Positions 39,374 to 49,221 of a DNA stretch of 64,000 nucleotides are shown one piece after another (positions within the stretch are counted from its first letter, which is position 1; each line of letters starts with the position of its first letter). The stretch comes from Marinobacter gudaonensis. Its GTDB lineage: Bacteria > Pseudomonadota > Gammaproteobacteria > Pseudomonadales > Oleiphilaceae. The DNA lies in contig NZ_FOYV01000001.1 in NCBI RefSeq assembly GCF_900115175.1, positions 248,001-312,000 on the forward strand, read 5' to 3'. Made by a program: the position numbers and the translations under genes. The notes under the pieces were generated by a model, which made no database searches, was not told the DNA's origin, and saw only the letters and a list, made by a program, of their open reading frames with translations.

Positions 39374-40045
39374 ATGACCAACGGTAGCGACAACAGGAAT
39401 CAGCCTGAGCCTGTCATTGTTCGGCTGGATGAAACCGCGGCTAACGAGGCCCGGTCCATTCTCTATCATGCCTACCGGAATGAACCGACGTTCCAGTACC
39501 TGTTTGACCATCGCCGGCCGGGCTATGAGCAGCGGGTCAGGGCCACGATCCGGGAACTGATCGACCTGTACTACGAGTTGCGGCAGGACGCGGTGGGAGT
39601 GATGGTGAACGACACCCTGGTTGCGGTCGCCTTCATTGGTGATCCGGAACTGCGGATGAACCTGGCTGACCAGTTCAGCTGGCGCATCCGGATGGTGCTG
39701 ACCACGGGGTTTGCCGCCACCCGCCGCTACCTGGATTATCACCAGAAGATTCGCGATCTGTTGCCGCAACCCCTGGCTCACCAGTTGCCCCTGATGGGCG
39801 TGAATCCGGCGTATCAGAATCGCGGCTATGGCCGGCTGTTGCTGAAAACCGTCGAACGCCTTTGTTCGGAGAATCCCCGGGGCAGTGGTCTTGTGCTGGA
39901 CACCGGCAACAGCCGCTACCTGCCGTTTTACGAATCCGAGGGTTTCCGAAGCCTGGGCAAGATCCAGCTTGGGGATTTTGAAGATCATGTGCTGTTCCGT
40001 GAAGTTCAACCGGAAAGCAAATCGGCCGCGCCCGGCCAGAACTGA
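39374..40045 (+). CDS. GNAT-family N-acetyltransferase
   Basis: Acetyl-CoA-dependent transferase of 223 residues. The acetyl-CoA loop is visible as [21 protein letters not shown] (motif A, R/Q-x-x-G-x-G/A), followed by [19 protein letters not shown], the usual motif B arrangement. The N-terminal half ([18 protein letters not shown]) resembles GNATs of the Ard1/YHR202-like group with large substrates, but the substrate is unknown. CAGGAGTAGG precedes the ATG. The next gene is 26 bp downstream, so they may be co-transcribed. Confidence 0.8.
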   Translation: MTNGSDNRNQPEPVIVRLDETAANEARSILYHAYRNEPTFQYLFDHRRPGYEQRVRATIRELIDLYYELRQDAVGVMVNDTLVAVAFIGDPELRMNLADQFSWRIRMVLTTGFAATRRYLDYHQKIRDLLPQPLAHQLPLMGVNPAYQNRGYGRLLLKTVERLCSENPRGSGLVLDTGNSRYLPFYESEGFRSLGKIQLGDFEDHVLFREVQPESKSAAPGQN

Positions 40046-40071
40046 CGTTTCATTTGGTAATGGGAGTTGCT

Positions 40072-41436
40072 GTGTCTGACCAGCAGGAATTTGATCTGAT
40101 CGTCATTGGAGCCGGCTCCGGCGGGGTTCGGCTTGCCCGCATGTCTGCCCAGCGTGGCGCCAAAGTGGCCGTGGTGGAATCCCGGTATCTCGGCGGTACC
40201 TGTGTCAATGTCGGATGCGTACCCAAAAAGCTGTTCGTCTACGGCGCCCACGTGCATGAAGACCTGGAGGACGCCGCCGGTTATGGCTGGCAGGTTCCCC
40301 TGGGCGATGTCCGCTTTGACTGGCCCAAACTGGTCGCCAACAAGAACGCCGAGATCGAACGGCTCAATGGCATCTACGGCCGCCTTCTGGAGAACGCCGG
40401 CGTGACCATCATCCAGGGTACCGCGACCCTGAGGGATGCCAACACCGTGGTGGTCGGTGACCATACCTACAAGGCGAAGCACATCACCGTGGCGACCGGC
40501 AGCTGGCCGGTGGTGCCGGACGTTCCCGGGAAGGAATGCATCCTGACCTCCAACGAGATGTTCTATCTGCCGCAACTGCCCAAGCATGCCGTGGTGTGGG
40601 GTGGCGGTTATATCGCCGTGGAGTTTGCCGGTATCCTGGCCGGGCTGGGTGTTGAAACCACACTGCTGTATCGGGGCGATCTGTTCCTCAGAGGTTTTGA
40701 CGGCGATATCCGTCGCTTTACCGAGCAGGAAATGCGCAAGAAAGGCATTAACCTGAGATTTGGCGTGACGATTGAGTCCGTGGAAGCGGAAAACGCCCAT
40801 TACCGGGTACATCTCAATAACGGCGAAACCCTTGAAACGGGGCTGGTGATGGCGGCCACCGGGCGTCGGGCGCTGGTGGATGGCCTCGGGCTTACCGATC
40901 TCGGTGTTCAGCTCAGCGGCTCGGGGCATGTGGTGGTGGACAAACACTTCCAGACCGCCGTTCCCTCCATTACCGCTCTGGGTGATGTGATTGGTACGCC
41001 GCAACTGACTCCGGTGGCACTGGCCCAGGCCATGGTGCTTTCCCGCCGGCTGTTTGGTGACGGCCAGGGTGAGATGGATTACTCGGCCATACCAACGGCG
41101 GTCTTCTGCCAGCCCAATATCGGCACCGTTGGCCTCACCGAGGAAGAGGCGAGGGAGGCGGGCCACAGACTACGGATCTACCGTTCGGAATTCAGGCCCA
41201 TGAAGCACACGCTGAGTGGCCGGGATGAGCGATGCCTGATGAAGCTGGTGGTGGATGACCAGACCGACCGCGTTCTGGGCGCCCATATGGTGGGGCCGGA
41301 TGCCGGAGAGATTACCCAGGGGCTGGCCGTGGCCATCAAGGCCGGGGCCACCAAGGCCCAGTTCGACGCCACCCTGGGCATTCACCCCACCTCCGCCGAA
41401 GAGTTCGTTACCATGCGGGAACCGGTAGCGAGTTAG
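40072..41436 (+). CDS. gor: Glutathione-disulfide reductase
   Basis: Cytoplasmic FAD/NADPH enzyme that reduces glutathione disulfide. The 454-residue protein contains [20 protein letters not shown] (FAD site), the redox-active disulfide [13 protein letters not shown], the NADPH site [34 protein letters not shown] and the C-terminal [14 protein letters not shown] with the catalytic His-Glu pair. GTG 40072 has GGGAG 5 nt upstream and gives the conserved start [14 protein letters not shown]; the longer TTG frame from 40054 is not needed. Confidence 0.93.
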   Translation: MSDQQEFDLIVIGAGSGGVRLARMSAQRGAKVAVVESRYLGGTCVNVGCVPKKLFVYGAHVHEDLEDAAGYGWQVPLGDVRFDWPKLVANKNAEIERLNGIYGRLLENAGVTIIQGTATLRDANTVVVGDHTYKAKHITVATGSWPVVPDVPGKECILTSNEMFYLPQLPKHAVVWGGGYIAVEFAGILAGLGVETTLLYRGDLFLRGFDGDIRRFTEQEMRKKGINLRFGVTIESVEAENAHYRVHLNNGETLETGLVMAATGRRALVDGLGLTDLGVQLSGSGHVVVDKHFQTAVPSITALGDVIGTPQLTPVALAQAMVLSRRLFGDGQGEMDYSAIPTAVFCQPNIGTVGLTEEEAREAGHRLRIYRSEFRPMKHTLSGRDERCLMKLVVDDQTDRVLGAHMVGPDAGEITQGLAVAIKAGATKAQFDATLGIHPTSAEEFVTMREPVAS

Positions 41437-41446
41437 GGCCCGGGCT

Positions 41447-41472
41447 CCGGCGTCCGTCCCTCTGGGCGCCGG
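41447..41472. terminator. Bidirectional terminator between gor and the hybrid kinase
   Basis: Convergent gap of 42 bp holding a GC-rich hairpin with arms CCGGCG / CGCCGG, partly extended by neighbouring G-C pairs, followed by CTTCTGCT. The position between two convergent stops supports a shared terminator; the T-tract is weak. Confidence 0.4.
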
Positions 41473-41478
41473 CTTCTG

Positions 41479-43422
41479 CTACAGCTGGATCCAGCGGCTC
41501 AGGGTTTCCCGCAGATTCTCTTTGCGCACCGGTTTGGCGATGTAGTCATTCATGCCGCACTCGAGACAGGTTCTCTCCGTTCCGGGAAGGACGTCGGCGG
41601 TCAGGGCGATGATGGGTGTTCCTGTCTGGCCGTTGCTCTTCTCCCACTCACGGATGTAGCGGGTGGCCTCGTACCCGTCCATCACCGGCATCTGACAGTC
41701 CATCAGGATAATGTCGTAACCGGTGTGATTGTTGGTCACTTTCTCCAGTGCTTCCTTGCCGTTATTGGCAGAGTCCGTCTGGAATCCCAGCCGCGTGAGC
41801 ATGGCCGTCGCCACCCGCTGGTTGACCGGGTTGTCTTCCACCACCAAAGCGTGGCTGACCTTGTCGGCCGGTTCCCGTGCGACCGGTGAAGCGGGAGCGG
41901 AACGGACGCCCGGGTTGGCAAGCTCGAACGGCAGCTCAAAGCGGAAGGAGGAGCCTTTGCCCAGATCCGTTTCCACCTGAATGTGGCCGCCCATCAGTTC
42001 CACCAGACGCTGCACCAGCGACAGGCCGAGGCCGGTGCCGCCGTACAGTCGGCTGTTGCCGCCATCCAGTTGCTCGAAGGAGTTGAAGATGTCCGGCAGG
42101 CGCTCCGAGGGTATGCCTGAGCCGGAGTCGCTCACCGTGCAGTTGAGGATTACGCAGTTTTCCTCAAGGGGGAAGGAGCCTGCCTGGATGTTAATGAACC
42201 CATCCCCGGTAAACTTGATGGCATTGTCGATCAGGCAGGCCAGCACCTGCCTGAGGCGCGCCGGGTCCCCGATCACCCTTGGGTTGTCCGGCCAGTCTCC
42301 GTAAAACGTGAGATTGAGTGCCAGGCCCTGCTGTTCGGACATGTAGCGGAACGTGGCGGTGCAGTTGGAGATCAACTGTTTCAGGTCGAATTCCTGATTC
42401 TCGAGCTGCAGGGTGCCGCTGTCGACCCGGGAATAGTCCAGGATGTCACCGATTACGGTGAGCAGGTCTTCCGTGGACTGTCTGGCGGTATTCAGATAGT
42501 CGCGCTGGCGATGGGTGAGGGGCTCTTCCTGGATCAGGTCGACCATCCCGAGTACGCCGTTGAGCGGGGTCCGTAATTCGTGGCTCATGGTGGCCAGAAA
42601 CTCGGACTTTGCCTGGTTGGCCGCCTCGGCCTTTTCGCGCGCGTGTTCAGAGGCCGCCACGGTTTGATCCCTGGCTGTTTTCAGGTCGACGAGGTGGCTG
42701 GCCAACTGGTTAAGCTGCTTCTCGATCTCGACCACTTCCCGGGAGGTCTGGTGGGTATTCAAGGGGCGTTCCCGGTAATCACCGCTGGTAAGTTTGCCTA
42801 TGCGGCCGGCGAGATCCCGGATGGGTGCCAGGATCGTTCCCAGGTAATGATTGATGATCAGTATGGTGAAGATCAGCAGGGAGATCCCGACCGCAATGGA
42901 GGTCCACAGAATGTCATGGCGCCGGTTGGTCAGCACATCGACGTCAACGCCCACCTCCACGGTGCCGACCCTCAATGAGCCACCACCAAAGCCATAATCC
43001 GGCTCAAACCATTCCGCAGTGCGGCCCGAGCCCATCTCCAGCGGCTGCTGCAGGATTTCGGACTCGTACACATAATAATCCTGGTGTTTGGCCTCCAGGT
43101 TTACCGGGCCATTGGAAACAAAACCGAGCTGCTCACCCATCACATCGGTTACACGAATCCAGTCTGTTTTGCTGCGTCGCAACGACTGGGACAGGATCTG
43201 TTCCAGGGCTTCGGTGTTCCCGGACACGACCGCGTATTCCAGGGCCGGGGCCAGGCTGTCAGCCAGGAGCTGACCGCTTTCCGCCAGGTCCTTGCGAGCG
43301 TCGGCCAATCGGGCCGAGGTGAAGAACACCATCAACACGATGAACATAACCACCGCCGGCAGGGCGCCAAGCAGCAGGAGCTTACGGGAAAGCGGGCGTT
43401 GCTGAGCCGACCTTCTAGTCAT
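41479..43422 (-). CDS. Hybrid sensor histidine kinase with receiver domain
   Basis: Membrane sensor kinase, 647 residues. Order: span [20 protein letters not shown]; periplasmic sensor of about 140 residues; span [24 protein letters not shown]; coiled linker; HisKA with [10 protein letters not shown] (phospho-His about 283); HATPase with [12 protein letters not shown] and [10 protein letters not shown]; and receiver [12 protein letters not shown] (Asp about 574). No Hpt domain, so phosphate must pass to a separate Hpt or the receiver is an output. ATG 43422 overlaps the upstream stop (ATGACTAG) and has GGGGGAG 8 nt upstream, better than ATG 43440. The preceding periplasmic binding protein and TonB receptor probably feed its sensor. 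Confidence 0.9.
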   Translation of the reverse strand: MTRRSAQQRPLSRKLLLLGALPAVVMFIVLMVFFTSARLADARKDLAESGQLLADSLAPALEYAVVSGNTEALEQILSQSLRRSKTDWIRVTDVMGEQLGFVSNGPVNLEAKHQDYYVYESEILQQPLEMGSGRTAEWFEPDYGFGGGSLRVGTVEVGVDVDVLTNRRHDILWTSIAVGISLLIFTILIINHYLGTILAPIRDLAGRIGKLTSGDYRERPLNTHQTSREVVEIEKQLNQLASHLVDLKTARDQTVAASEHAREKAEAANQAKSEFLATMSHELRTPLNGVLGMVDLIQEEPLTHRQRDYLNTARQSTEDLLTVIGDILDYSRVDSGTLQLENQEFDLKQLISNCTATFRYMSEQQGLALNLTFYGDWPDNPRVIGDPARLRQVLACLIDNAIKFTGDGFINIQAGSFPLEENCVILNCTVSDSGSGIPSERLPDIFNSFEQLDGGNSRLYGGTGLGLSLVQRLVELMGGHIQVETDLGKGSSFRFELPFELANPGVRSAPASPVAREPADKVSHALVVEDNPVNQRVATAMLTRLGFQTDSANNGKEALEKVTNNHTGYDIILMDCQMPVMDGYEATRYIREWEKSNGQTGTPIIALTADVLPGTERTCLECGMNDYIAKPVRKENLRETLSRWIQL

Positions 43423-44398
43423 CCGCCGTCTCCCCCTCATTCGCCAACTGGGCGTTTACCCGCTCGGCGATCTCGCCCCGGCCCGGCAAGGGAATGTTCA
43501 TGGACCTGGCCACCTGCTCGTTGATCTCTACCCGGTACTGCTCCGGATAAGTGGGTTCCGGAAAGGCGCCGGACTCAAAGAACTCGGCCAGGTAGTCGCC
43601 GGTCAGGCGAGCCATTTCAGGAAATGGTGCATAGCTTGACGCCAACGCGCCGGCCTTGACATAAGCCTGCGACGGTCCGATGACAATCTGATTGCGGCGA
43701 TAGGCTGTCAGCAGGATATGTTTGATGGTGCGCGGGTTGTAAATGGCACTGTCAGGCGCTGCCAGTAGAAAGTCACCATACCCCAGGGCCCTTACCAGTG
43801 TGGGGATAAGGCGATCAGGACGCTCTACCAGAAATACCCGGGCCTCCAGCCCGAAGCGAGGGAGTTCATCGATCAGTGGTTCGTACAGTTCCACGGAATC
43901 GGCGGTGGCCAAGAGGGCAATCTTGGTCGCCTGGGGCAGTATGGCCTTGCCGGTCAGAGCCTGGCGAATCAGCGGAATATCATAATAAACCGCTGAGATC
44001 TGGCCCGGAGCGCGCTCGGCAAACGAGCTGATGAATTCCCTGTCTACCAGGGTCGCCAGTATGGGAGCCGAACGGCTGGCCTGGCGCACGCGTGTGAAGG
44101 CCGCGGGCCCGACGGTCACAATGGGCCGGGAGGTGATGGCCGGCAGGTGGTCGTCAGACACTTTTTCTAGCGTGGTATCAGCAGGAAGCTCCTGTTCCAG
44201 CAATTGGACCAGGTGCTGGTCAAGGGCGGCGTTGCCCGAGCCTGCGAAGTAGACCGTCTGTACGGACGGTTCCTGGGCCGCTGCCATCGGTACCAGCAGC
44301 GCCAGAAAAAGAAACGCTAGTGCACGGTGCGCCACCGGAAGGAGGCGTAACGAGCGCTGATCAGTTTGTCGCACTTCCATGCTATAACTACGTTCCAT
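43415..44398 (-). CDS. Periplasmic ABC-type substrate-binding-like protein
   Basis: Exported 327-residue protein with a signal peptide (ALAFLFLALLVPMAAAQ) and a two-lobed binding-protein pattern (TSRPIVTVGPAAFTRVR, ISAVYYDIPLIRQAL, ATKIALLATADSVELYEPL), most like the ABC_sub_bind (PF04392) group. No ABC permease or ATPase is nearby; it stands between a TonB receptor and a hybrid kinase, so I infer a sensory, ligand-presenting role rather than transport. An alternative ATG lies at 44380; neither has a convincing ribosome site. Confidence 0.72.
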   Translation of the reverse strand: MERSYSMEVRQTDQRSLRLLPVAHRALAFLFLALLVPMAAAQEPSVQTVYFAGSGNAALDQHLVQLLEQELPADTTLEKVSDDHLPAITSRPIVTVGPAAFTRVRQASRSAPILATLVDREFISSFAERAPGQISAVYYDIPLIRQALTGKAILPQATKIALLATADSVELYEPLIDELPRFGLEARVFLVERPDRLIPTLVRALGYGDFLLAAPDSAIYNPRTIKHILLTAYRRNQIVIGPSQAYVKAGALASSYAPFPEMARLTGDYLAEFFESGAFPEPTYPEQYRVEINEQVARSMNIPLPGRGEIAERVNAQLANEGETADD

Positions 44399-44430
44399 AC
44401 CGTCCGGGGTTCACGTTGTCCCTGTTAGAC

Positions 44431-46578
44431 TCAGAAACGGATTCCAGCCTCAACGAAGAACTGGTTGTGATCCTCAATCCGGTTGTCCGGGCTGATCCAT
44501 GGCTTGGGATTGAGGTAATGCTGCATGACAAAAGCCAGAACATAACTATAGTCGGTTCTGTCTACTCGACGGGCGAGCCGGAAATCGGCGCGCTCAAATC
44601 GGGTATTACGAACTTCGTTGGTCCAATAAAAAGCGGTCGAGCCCATGAACCCGGCGGGCAGATCCTGTATCCAGGCAAAACTGCCCGAATCTCTGGCAGA
44701 GAGTCGACCCAGAAGATCGACAGCGCGCCGCTGTGCTCTTTCTGGCAGAGCGTTCGGGTCACCCGTGTACCGACCGTCCTGTTCGAGGTAAGCATACGTG
44801 GCCCTCAGACGGGTGCCGGAAAAGTCCAGGGACGCTTCCAGCTCCGCGCCTTCCTGCTCCAAAGCCACGTTGTTGGCGATGTACCATTCCTCTTCGTTGA
44901 TTACGCCGCTTATCATGTCCCGAAAGTAGTCGTTGAAGTACCTAATCTCCACCGACAGCAGTGCACGATCAAGGTGGAACTGTCCGAAGTAGCTAATTTC
45001 CCTCGATGTAATCCACTCCTCCTCCAGTTCCTGGCCGTAGGTGGAGGTGGTTGGATCCAGCAGGTCTTCCACCAGTATGCGTTGGCCTTCAAGGGCTTCG
45101 AACGGCGGGCGAACGTTGCTCGGGCGGTAGGACCAGTCCGGTTCCTGCTCGAAGGCGTCGGGTGTTCTCACCGCTCTTGAGAAGACGAAACGTAGCGCAT
45201 GGTTGTTGTTGAAGATGAAGTTGGCAGCGGCCCGTGGAGAGAAATAGTCCTCGTTGGTGGTCGTGGTCTGCTCCCAGTTGCCGCCCAGGTTAAACGTGAG
45301 CCATCGGTACGGCGAATACTCGGTATTGGCGAAAATCCGGGACTGGTAGTTGTTACCTTCACCATTGAAAAAAGTTTCAGAATCGAAGGTGTCTTTTCGA
45401 TAACCCACGCCGGAAACGAGTTTCAGCTGGTCGCTGAAAATCAGGGTGTCCTGGATCTCGATTTCCTGACGGGTCTCTTCGATGTCTTCATTCAGATCCG
45501 CTATGAAAGGACCCTGGTTCTCTGGGAACGGTGGGAACTCCGGTGGCAGCAGCGCATTTATATTGGCCGCGGGAATCGATACCGACCAACGCTGTCTCTG
45601 GCGCTGGTTCTGGTAGCTGGCCTGGACATGGTAGAAATGGCGCTCGGAGGTTGCTCCGTTGAAGCGGACGTGCAAATAGTAGTCGTCCATCAGGATGTCG
45701 GGGTTGGTGGTCGCCCCGAGCTTGCCGGATTTTTCCAGATCCTCCTCGTTCACGCCTTCAAGTGCGCCGGCGCGAAACTCGACGGAATGCTGTCGGTCTA
45801 CCCGTACCACGCTGTCGAAATTGAAGTTGTTAATATCGTGGCCGTCGTGGAACGGAATCTCTTCGCCACCGTCTACCTGATTGTCAAAACCGTTGGATTT
45901 GCGCTTCTCGTAAGAAAGTCGCCAGCTTTTATCGTTGTCTGCGTCGCCAACGGAGGTAAAGGTTCGCAGATAGCCCCGGGACCCGGCGGATGCAAACGCT
46001 TCGACCCCCGCGGTATCCTGGGGCGAGCGGGTGATGATGTTGATGCTGCCGAGGAAGGCGTTGATCCCGTAGGCCGCTGAATTGGGGCCACGGCTTACCT
46101 CGATGCGCTCGATGTTTTCGATAGCTACCGGCATCGAGAGCCAGTCAACATCCGCAAGGCTGATCCGGTACGCGGTGCGACCGTCAATCTGGACCTGAAG
46201 CCGACGCTGTTCGTATTGGGAGGTGCCGTGGTACGTTGCCACCGGGTTGGTGCTACCCCAGTGGCCCACGACCATGCCGGGCACCAGCCGGAGGGCTTCC
46301 TGAAGGTTCCGGATTCCGAGTTCGCGGATCATGTCCCCGGTGATGATGGTGGTGGTACCGGGGACCCGAAGCTTGGACTGGCGCAGACGTGTGGTTGTGA
46401 GCACTTCGGGAATTTCGGTCTGCTCTCCGTGTAATGCCAGCAAACCAGCGGTCAGGTCGGGTGAGTCAGGCTGTCCATGCCCAGCGAGTGGAAAAAGGGT
46501 GAGAGCGAGCGCGGCGCCGAAAACGGTCATGTTCGAACCGTGGCTACGCACCGACAATATTTTTTTAGAATGATGCAT
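44431..46578 (-). CDS. TonB-dependent outer-membrane receptor
   Basis: Outer-membrane beta-barrel receptor, 715 residues from ATG 46578 (an in-frame TTG at 46602 is less likely). Signal peptide ending LFPLAGHGQ; plug domain with IPEVLTTTRLRQSKLRVPGT, IRNLQEALRLVPGM, QRRLQVQIDGRTAY, IERIEVSRGPNSAAYG and GSINIITRSPQD; then the barrel, ending with aromatic FFVEAGIRF. The sequence does not tell the ligand. I see no Fur box or TonB-box I would defend. First gene of a three-gene operon with a binding protein and a hybrid kinase. Confidence 0.9.
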   Translation of the reverse strand: MHHSKKILSVRSHGSNMTVFGAALALTLFPLAGHGQPDSPDLTAGLLALHGEQTEIPEVLTTTRLRQSKLRVPGTTTIITGDMIRELGIRNLQEALRLVPGMVVGHWGSTNPVATYHGTSQYEQRRLQVQIDGRTAYRISLADVDWLSMPVAIENIERIEVSRGPNSAAYGINAFLGSINIITRSPQDTAGVEAFASAGSRGYLRTFTSVGDADNDKSWRLSYEKRKSNGFDNQVDGGEEIPFHDGHDINNFNFDSVVRVDRQHSVEFRAGALEGVNEEDLEKSGKLGATTNPDILMDDYYLHVRFNGATSERHFYHVQASYQNQRQRQRWSVSIPAANINALLPPEFPPFPENQGPFIADLNEDIEETRQEIEIQDTLIFSDQLKLVSGVGYRKDTFDSETFFNGEGNNYQSRIFANTEYSPYRWLTFNLGGNWEQTTTTNEDYFSPRAAANFIFNNNHALRFVFSRAVRTPDAFEQEPDWSYRPSNVRPPFEALEGQRILVEDLLDPTTSTYGQELEEEWITSREISYFGQFHLDRALLSVEIRYFNDYFRDMISGVINEEEWYIANNVALEQEGAELEASLDFSGTRLRATYAYLEQDGRYTGDPNALPERAQRRAVDLLGRLSARDSGSFAWIQDLPAGFMGSTAFYWTNEVRNTRFERADFRLARRVDRTDYSYVLAFVMQHYLNPKPWISPDNRIEDHNQFFVEAGIRF

Positions 46579-46736
46579 GGTGGACGTTTTATACTTTGCC
46601 AAGTTCAGTTGTCTGGGGACCCGTAGCCGGGTGAAAGTCTTATCGAGTGTTTTGTCTTTTCGGGACTATCGTAAGGGACTACAGGCGTTTTGTCTCTCCA
46701 AAATGTAATGAATGTCAGGCTTGGAGTTCAGGTTGT

Positions 46737-47420
46737 ATGAATTGTTGGGAGATCCTCGGAATTGACCCTACCGGCGACCGCCGGAAAATCCAGGATGCGT
46801 ACGAGCAGCAGCTCAAATTCGCCTCCGACGAGGAGGCCCGGCGACTGGACCAGGCGTTCCGCGAGGCGGTTGGCGAAGCCCCCGAGCCCGCGCCGGAAAC
46901 CCGAAGCGAGGCAACTCCGGAGCTGCCGGAAACCGGCACGCCAGTGTCTTCTGCCGCGCCAGAGCCGGCTGCAGAGTCCTCAAACCGTCCGCTCGATGCC
47001 AATGAAGGGCAGGTGGTGCGAGAGGTCGTCATACAGATCAAAGCGCTACTTAATGATGCAACCCGCAGCAAGGACGCCGGCATCTGGAAGGCCATTCTGT
47101 GCGAGCCACCGGCGGACGAGCCTGCACTGCGCGCGGAAATCGGTCGGCAGCTTGAGCCACAGCTCAGGCCCATGGCTGAAAACGGGTCCTTCCCATCGCC
47201 CGTTGCTCACTTCCTTGGGGAGTGGTTTGGCTGGTTCAGCCCGGAGCAGGCACCGCACCCGCTGGACGGGCGCCTTGGTGGGGAGGGCGCCGAGGGTGAG
47301 GAGTCCGAAGAGTTGCCGGAACAGCCGCCCCAGATGGTGAACTTCTGGCCGGCCGTGATCGGCTGGATTGTCGGCCTGGTCATTCTGGCCTCGCTGTTTG
47401 GCGGTATGGGAGGCGGCTGA
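46737..47420 (+). CDS. Short J-domain-like, C-terminally membrane-anchored protein of unknown function
   Basis: 227 residues. The first 45 (MNCWEILGIDPTGDRRKIQD and on) look like the start of a DnaJ domain (WEILGI..T.D...I..AY), but the HPD tripeptide is absent and the helix III region goes straight into SDEEARRLDQAFREA. An Ala/Pro/Glu-rich linker (about 50-85) follows, then a conserved-looking globular part (GQVVREVVIQIKALLNDA...) and a C-terminal span WPAVIGWIVGLVILASLFG ending GGMGGG. I cannot assign a function. ATG 46737 with GGAG/CAGG upstream is preferred over the longer frame. Downstream neighbour is convergent. Confidence 0.65.
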   Translation: MNCWEILGIDPTGDRRKIQDAYEQQLKFASDEEARRLDQAFREAVGEAPEPAPETRSEATPELPETGTPVSSAAPEPAAESSNRPLDANEGQVVREVVIQIKALLNDATRSKDAGIWKAILCEPPADEPALRAEIGRQLEPQLRPMAENGSFPSPVAHFLGEWFGWFSPEQAPHPLDGRLGGEGAEGEESEELPEQPPQMVNFWPAVIGWIVGLVILASLFGGMGGG

Positions 47421-47465
47421 GGCCTCCCTTCCTTCAGCTCGCCAGCTCGTCAACCCGCACGCCGG

Positions 47466-48461
47466 TCAACCGGTCTTTTCCGCGTTGGCCCGCTCGATCT
47501 TTTCCCGGTATTTCTGCGCGAGAATCGCCCCCACAATCACCTGAATCTGGTTGTAGCACATGATCGGAAGCACGATCATGCCGAAGCCCGGGTGGCCGGA
47601 GAACAGCACCTTGGCCATCGGCAGGCCTGAAGCCAGGCTTTTCTTGGAGCCGCAGAATACCACCGCCGCCTCATCCTCCAGGCTGAAGCCGAAGCGTCGT
47701 ACCAGAAACCGCGCCAGCACCATGAACAGAAGCAGCAGGCCAAGGCAAAGCAGGATCGCCAGAACAATGGCCTGCACGGGCAGGTTCTGCCAGAGTCCGC
47801 TCTCCACCGAGTGGGAAAACGCCGAGTAAACAATCAGCCAGATAACGCACTGATCGTAGCGGGCCATGAGGTGTTCGTTGCGGGACAGGAATCCGCCGAG
47901 CCAGGGACGCATGGCATGCCCGACCGCAAAGGGGAGCAGCAGCTGCATCACAATGTCCTTCAGTGCCTCTGCGATGGAAAAGTCCCCGCCGCCGGAAGTG
48001 CTGACCAGGAGCAGGAGCAGAAACGGGGTCAGCATCATGCCGAACACGTTGGACGCAGCCGCGCTGCAGATGGCGGCCGGCACGTTGCCTCGCGCCATGG
48101 CGGTATAGGCAATGGAGGAAGACACCGCCGACGGCAGCACACCGAGGTACAAAAAGCCGAGCCCGAGATCCTTTGGCATCCACGCCGGCGCGATGTTGCT
48201 CAGCTCGTTGATGGGCAGGGCGACAAGGGGAAAGAAGACGAACGTCAGTGCGGTAATGAGGATGTGCAAGCGCCAGTGGGTCGCACCGGCGATGATCTGA
48301 TCCCGGGAAAGTGCCGCGCCATGAAAGAAGAAGAGCAGGGCAACGGCTACGGTACCCGCTTTGGCCAGCAAATCACCCGCCTGTCCGGTGGCAGGCAGGA
48401 ACGTCGCCAGAACAATGGCACCGAGCAAAAGCAGGGTAAAGGTGTCGATACGGAACTTCAT
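47466..48461 (-). CDS. Bile acid:sodium symporter family transporter (BASS, SBF-like)
   Basis: Polytopic membrane protein of 331 residues with about ten hydrophobic spans, and the SBF-like motifs GVLPSAVSSSIAYTAMARGN and VVFCGSKKSLASGLPMAKVLF, which form the crossing region in BASS proteins. Matches the YfeH/BASS-7 branch. The substrate is unknown (organic anions are usual). Starts 3 bp after the FadR-type regulator and is co-transcribed with it. Confidence 0.85.
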   Translation of the reverse strand: MKFRIDTFTLLLLGAIVLATFLPATGQAGDLLAKAGTVAVALLFFFHGAALSRDQIIAGATHWRLHILITALTFVFFPLVALPINELSNIAPAWMPKDLGLGFLYLGVLPSAVSSSIAYTAMARGNVPAAICSAAASNVFGMMLTPFLLLLLVSTSGGGDFSIAEALKDIVMQLLLPFAVGHAMRPWLGGFLSRNEHLMARYDQCVIWLIVYSAFSHSVESGLWQNLPVQAIVLAILLCLGLLLLFMVLARFLVRRFGFSLEDEAAVVFCGSKKSLASGLPMAKVLFSGHPGFGMIVLPIMCYNQIQVIVGAILAQKYREKIERANAEKTG

Positions 48462-48464
48462 GGA

Positions 48465-49142
48465 TTACGTTTCCAGACGCTGAAGGGCCCTGAGGCTGGG
48501 AGCGAGCAACTGCCGGGCAAGCTGTTCGGCCTTGCCCGTATCGCGGCGTCGAACGGCGGCCAGCAACAGCTCGTGGTCCTCTTGCGAGGGTTCTGGCAGG
48601 TCCGAGTCGGTTTCTGTTTGCTCGATGGTGAGGCTTACCGCATGCGAGAAGTAGTCGTACAGCTCCACCAGTGCGGAATTATGAGACGCCGCCACCAGAG
48701 CGTGGTGGAAGGCTTCGTCATGTCGGATACGCAAGGGCAGTACAGCGCCGGCCTTGGCGCGGGCATCGAGCGCATTGGTCATCCTGCGCAGATCCTCGTC
48801 GGTGCGGCGCGAGGCCGCCAGCTTTGCCGCTTCGGTTTCAAGCATGATGCGTACCTCCAACTGGTCGGCCAGCTGGGTGCGGGCGATACGCCGCAAGGTT
48901 TCGCCGGCATCCCGCGTTGCGCGCACGTACGTGCCATCACCCTGGCGGGTCTCCAGCATGCCCACGTGCACCAACACCCGGACCGCCTCGCGAACGGTGT
49001 TGCGGCTCACTCCCAACGATTCCGAGAGCTCCGATTCAACTGGCAGGCGGTCGCCGACTGACCAGACTCGGTCTTCAATGGCGCCTCTCAGGCTCTCTAT
49101 GGCGGTCTCCACCAGAGATCCCTTACGAATTCTTTGCAACAT
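48465..49142 (-). CDS. FadR-subfamily GntR transcriptional regulator
   Basis: 225 residues. Winged helix (VETAIESLRGAIEDRVWSVG, LPVESELSESLGVSRNTVRE, GDGTYV) followed by an FCD ligand domain with metal-binding candidates in RHDEAFHHALVAASHN and EDHELLLAAVRRRD. It probably responds to an organic acid and controls the BASS transporter gene co-transcribed with it. Upstream, TCATCCTATGA (49174-49184) is a perfect 4-bp-arm palindrome that could be its operator; this is speculative. Confidence 0.87.
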   Translation of the reverse strand: MLQRIRKGSLVETAIESLRGAIEDRVWSVGDRLPVESELSESLGVSRNTVREAVRVLVHVGMLETRQGDGTYVRATRDAGETLRRIARTQLADQLEVRIMLETEAAKLAASRRTDEDLRRMTNALDARAKAGAVLPLRIRHDEAFHHALVAASHNSALVELYDYFSHAVSLTIEQTETDSDLPEPSQEDHELLLAAVRRRDTGKAEQLARQLLAPSLRALQRLET

Positions 49143-49221
49143 TGGCCTATCATCCCTCTATCGGATTAACCAATCATCCTATGAATTGCAAGAAACCGCA
49201 ATAGCTCTGGCCGTGTCCGGC

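Noticed and set aside
47811..49061. 416-residue plus-strand frame opposite the BASS and GntR genes
   Set aside because: Gly/Arg/His/Gln-rich antisense translation spanning two real minus-strand genes; no motif.
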